Source: Holophaga sp.
Lineage (GTDB): Bacteria; Acidobacteriota; Holophagae; Holophagales; Holophagaceae
Length of the DNA stretch: 17,337 nucleotides
NCBI GenBank assembly: GCA_031292735.1
Contig: JARLGP010000252.1
Span: 1 to 17,337 of the forward strand
Direction of reading: 5' to 3'
The notes under the pieces were generated by a model, which was not told the origin of the DNA, made no database searches, and worked only from the letters and a program-made list of their open reading frames with translations. Every line of letters begins with the position of its first letter. The stretch's first letter is position 1. Both the position numbers and the translations under genes were made by a program. Below are positions 14,593 to 17,337 of the stretch, piece by piece.

Positions 14593-15486
14593 ATGCCGCA
14601 ACAGTCCCACCCCTTCGAATCCCTGCGTTCCGCGGCCCAGTACGTGCGGCGCTTCCGCCACCACCCGTTCGTAGTGAAGCTGGGCGGCGACATCCTGGAC
14701 GATCCCGCCCTGCGCCGCTCGGTGTGCGAGCAGCTGGCCCTGCTATGGAGCTTTTCCATCCCGCTGGTGATCGTCCACGGCGGCGGCGCCGGGCTGGACA
14801 AGCTGTGCGCCAGCATGGGCCTGGAGACCCACAAGGTGGCCGGGCGCCGGGTGACCTCGCCCGAAGTGCTGGACGCCGCCAAGATGGCCTTCAAGGGGCA
14901 GATCCAGATGGACTTCATCGCCGACCTGGAGGCCGCCGGCATCCCGGCGGTGGGGCTGTCGGGCCAGGACGCCGGGCTGATCAAGGGCAACCGCCGGCCG
15001 CCGGTGCTGGTGGACGGCGAGACCGTGGACTACGGCATGGTGGGCGACGTGGCCGGGGTGGACCCGGCCCTGCTGCAGCACCTGCTCAAGGGCGGCTTCG
15101 TGCCGGTGATCGCCCCGTTCAGCGCCACCGCCGAAGGCCAGGTGCTCAACACCAACGCCGACACCGTGGCGGCGGAAGTGGCGGCGGCCCTGGGCGTGGA
15201 GAAGCTGTTCTTCGTGCTGCGGGTGCCGGGCCTGCTGGCCGACCCCGCCGATCCCAGCAGCCTGGTGCCCCTGGCCGACCTGGCGCGGGTGGACCAGCTG
15301 GCCGCGGCCGGCGCCATCAAGGACGGCATGCGGCCCAAGCTCACCGCCGCGCGCAAGGCGCTGAACGCCGGGGTGGCCAGCGTGCATCTGGTTTCCGGGG
15401 TGCGCCCGGACGCCATCCTGGCCGAAGTGTTCACCAACGAAGGCAGCGGCACCATGCTGGTGGCGAGGCTCGAGGAGGGCGCGTGA
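14593..15486 (+). CDS. argB: N-acylglutamate kinase
   Basis: Phosphorylates N-acylglutamate, the second step of the pathway. The 297-residue amino-acid kinase fold protein has VVKLGG with Lys29, HGGG (62-65), GRRVT with Arg86 for substrate binding, LNTNADT (185-191) and the late lysine Lys249 in GMRPKL. Two usual stretches differ: the common NK after the GRRVT segment is replaced by QMDFIADL, and the common TDVxG nucleotide strand reads FVLRVPGLL. Both recall Bacteroidetes ArgB, whose substrate is thought to be N-succinylglutamate. GAGGAAA lies 2 bases before the ATG, and the stop overlaps the next ATG (TGATG). The order argD-argF'-argB places it after the next two pathway enzymes. Confidence 0.88.
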   Translation: MPQQSHPFESLRSAAQYVRRFRHHPFVVKLGGDILDDPALRRSVCEQLALLWSFSIPLVIVHGGGAGLDKLCASMGLETHKVAGRRVTSPEVLDAAKMAFKGQIQMDFIADLEAAGIPAVGLSGQDAGLIKGNRRPPVLVDGETVDYGMVGDVAGVDPALLQHLLKGGFVPVIAPFSATAEGQVLNTNADTVAAEVAAALGVEKLFFVLRVPGLLADPADPSSLVPLADLARVDQLAAAGAIKDGMRPKLTAARKALNAGVASVHLVSGVRPDAILAEVFTNEGSGTMLVARLEEGA

Positions 15487-16550
15487 TGGACCCCGCCGCG
15501 CTCCTGGAGGCCCTGGTCGCCATTCCCAGCGTGTCCGGGTGCGAGCAGGCCCTGGCCGACCATCTGGACGGCCTGCTCACCGCCTCGGGCTTCCAGGTGC
15601 GGCGGCAGGGCGCCAACCTGTACTTCGAACTGGGCAGCCGCGGGCCGCGCCTGCTGCTGCTGGGCCACCTGGACACGGTGCCGCCCTGCGCGGGCTGGAG
15701 CTCGGACCCCTTCAAGCCCTGGTGGGCCGGGGAGCGGCTGTTCGGCCTGGGCGTCAACTATGCCAAGGGCTGCGTGACCGCCCTGGTGCTGGCCGCGCTG
15801 GCCCTGCGGGACCATGACTTCGGCGGGCGGGCGGTGTTCGCCTTCACCTGCGAGGAGGAGACCAGCGGCGACGGGGCCCGGAACCTGCTGCCGCTGCTGG
15901 GATCCCTGGACGCGGCCGTGGTGGCCGAGCCCACCGGCCTCACCGTGTGCACCGCCCAGCGGGGCATGCTGCTGCTCCAGTGCCGGGCCCGGGGCGAAGC
16001 GGCCCACGTGGCCCACGCCAACCTGGGCAGCAACGCCGTGCACAAGGCCGCCCGGGACATCACCCGGCTGGACGGCCTGCGGTTCGAGCCCCATCTCCTG
16101 CTGGGCGAGACCCGGGCCCAGGTGATCCAGGTGAAGGCCGGCGGGCCCCTGACCCAGGTGCCGGACCTGTGCGAATTCCTGATCGACGTGCGCAGCACCC
16201 CCAACCTGGACCACGCCGCCCTGGCCGCCCTGATCACCGCCGAACTGGAAAGCGACGTGGCGGTGCTCTCGGACCGCTACCCGCCCATGGCCACCGACCC
16301 CCGGGAGGCGATCGTGCGCGCCGCCCTGGCCGCCGCCGGCACCCAGGGCGGCACCGGCTCCGCCACCGCCTCCGACTGGGCCAGCCTGGGCGCCCTGCCC
16401 GCGGTCAAGGCGGGCCCGGGCGACACCTACCGCAGCCACCGCCCGGACGAATGGCTGTCCCTGGGCGAGCTGCGGGCCGGCGCGGCCTTCTATGAGAAAC
16501 TTGTCCTGACCTACGCCCTCATGGCGTCGCAGGAGTCCCATCATGGTTGA
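15486..16550 (+). CDS. argE: M20 family N-acylcitrulline/acylornithine deacylase with altered metal site
   Basis: Metal-dependent deacylase expected to remove the acyl group from N-acylcitrulline before argininosuccinate synthesis. The 354-residue protein has GHLDTVPP (His61, Asp63), CEEETSG (Glu123 and Glu124, catalytic base and ligand), VAEPTG (Glu148) and RSHRPDEW (His318). At the place of the metal-bridging Asp the sequence is GLGVNYAKG, with Tyr92 (codon TAT at 15759-15761); Xanthomonas has CDIKG and Bacteroides SNDAG here as I recall. One base change from GAT would give this, so a sequencing error is possible. Its start overlaps argB by one base, and its end overlaps argH by 8. Activity is uncertain. 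Confidence 0.85.
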   Translation: MDPAALLEALVAIPSVSGCEQALADHLDGLLTASGFQVRRQGANLYFELGSRGPRLLLLGHLDTVPPCAGWSSDPFKPWWAGERLFGLGVNYAKGCVTALVLAALALRDHDFGGRAVFAFTCEEETSGDGARNLLPLLGSLDAAVVAEPTGLTVCTAQRGMLLLQCRARGEAAHVAHANLGSNAVHKAARDITRLDGLRFEPHLLLGETRAQVIQVKAGGPLTQVPDLCEFLIDVRSTPNLDHAALAALITAELESDVAVLSDRYPPMATDPREAIVRAALAAAGTQGGTGSATASDWASLGALPAVKAGPGDTYRSHRPDEWLSLGELRAGAAFYEKLVLTYALMASQESHHG

Positions 16551-17337
16551 AGCGCTCTGGGCGAAGGATCTGCCCCTGGATTTGCAACTGCACCGGTTCA
16601 CCGTGGGCCAGGACCCGGTGACCGATCTCCAGCTGATGCCGTTCGACGCCGAAGGCAGCGCCGCCCACGCGCGCATGCTGGGCGCGACCGGGCTGCTGCC
16701 CGAGGCCGAGGCCCGGGCCCTGGTGGGCGCCCTGCGCCAGCTGCGCCAGGAGGCCCTGGAAGGCAAGCTGACCATCCTGCCCGAGGAGGAGGACTGCCAC
16801 ACCGCCCTGGAGCACGCGCTCACCGCGCGGCTGGGCGACACCGGCAAGCGCATCCACCTGGGCCGTTCCCGCAACGACCAGGTGGCCACCGCCCTGCGCC
16901 TGCTCATGCGCACCCGGATCCTCGACCTGGGCCGGGCCGTGCAGTCCTGCGTGGCGGCGCTGCTGGACCTGGCCCGCCGGGAGCAGCACACCCCGCTGCC
17001 CGGCTACACCCACATGCGCCGGGCCATGCCGTCCACCTGGGGCCTGTGGGCCGCCGCCTTCGCCGAGGGCCTGCAGGAGGAGCTGGAGGCCCTGCCGGCC
17101 CTGTGGGACCGGCTGGACCGCTGCCCCCTGGGCGCCGCCGCCGGATTCGGCCCGGCCATCCCCCTGGACCGCGCCCTCAGCGCGCGGCTGCTGGGCTTCT
17201 CCCGGGTGCAGAACAGCCCCGTGGACGTCATGAACAGCCGCGGCCGCCACGAGCAGGCCATCACCGGCTGGGTGACCTCCGCCGCCGGCACCCTGGAGAA
17301 GGCGATCTGGGACCTGGCCCTGTTCAGCACCGAGGAG
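16543..17337 (+). CDS. argH: Argininosuccinate lyase (3' partial)
   Basis: Cleaves argininosuccinate to arginine and fumarate, the last step of the pathway. The window holds the first 265 codons and ends in an open frame. Visible motifs are GRSRNDQVAT (107-116) and PGYTHMRRAMPST (153-165) with the catalytic His157; the serine loop GSSxMPxKKN lies beyond the window end. The N-terminus RFTVGQDPVTDLQL and the segments AMPSTWGLW and CPLGAAAGFGPAIPLDR follow the Bacteroidetes-type ArgH rather than the common KLWGGRF type. AGGAG precedes the ATG by 7 bases, and the gene overlaps the deacylase by 8 bases. It is the fifth gene of the operon. Confidence 0.93.
   Translation, partial: MVEALWAKDLPLDLQLHRFTVGQDPVTDLQLMPFDAEGSAAHARMLGATGLLPEAEARALVGALRQLRQEALEGKLTILPEEEDCHTALEHALTARLGDTGKRIHLGRSRNDQVATALRLLMRTRILDLGRAVQSCVAALLDLARREQHTPLPGYTHMRRAMPSTWGLWAAAFAEGLQEELEALPALWDRLDRCPLGAAAGFGPAIPLDRALSARLLGFSRVQNSPVDVMNSRGRHEQAITGWVTSAAGTLEKAIWDLALFSTEE

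Overview
The window is GC-rich, densely packed bacterial chromosome. A signal-peptide protein ending in the C-terminal Phe typical of outer-membrane barrels suggests a Gram-negative cell. My best guess is an Acidobacteriota relative of the Holophagae type, but the sequence alone does not prove this. I see no tRNA, rRNA, CRISPR array, intact transposase or phage gene.

Layout. (1) 1-1392 (+): the end of the ATP synthase operon, atpD (5' truncated at the Walker A motif) and atpC. (2) 1397-2800 (-): a probable outer-membrane barrel gene followed by a class II cyclic-nucleotide phosphodiesterase-like hydrolase, read from a good promoter at 2832-2860. (3) 2883-4824 (+): a TPR protein and purC, ending at a GC-rich hairpin. 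(4) 4895-6174 (-): a MarR regulator with an N-terminal Cys cluster and a ferredoxin/nitroreductase fusion. (5) About 6231-7258: a gene graveyard. It holds a deleted and frameshifted DUF4143-type ATPase, a short Hsp70-like N-terminus and a DUF2071-like fragment. A perfect 33-bp palindrome remains in front of the dead ATPase gene. (6) 7298-10228 (-): molybdate uptake genes modE-modA-modB-modC, with a ModE-like operator over the modA start. (7) 10264-11808 (-): an Aer-type PAS chemoreceptor. (8) 11840-17337: argR (-) facing a (+) arginine operon, argD-argF'-argB-argE'-argH (argH cut by the window end).

The arginine operon is the most interesting part. It encodes no ordinary ornithine carbamoyltransferase. 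It has an acylornithine transcarbamylase with Ala at position 90, where the N-acetyl enzymes have Glu and the Bacteroides succinyl enzyme has Pro. ArgB, the deacylase and ArgH also resemble the Bacteroidetes versions as I recall them. The likely route is carbamoylation of N-acyl (probably N-succinyl) ornithine, then deacylation of acyl-citrulline, with ArgG, ArgC and the acylating enzyme encoded elsewhere. The deacylase has Tyr at the place of the metal-bridging Asp of M20 enzymes. The argR-argD gap carries a 10-bp phased TGCA array, a likely ArgR target.
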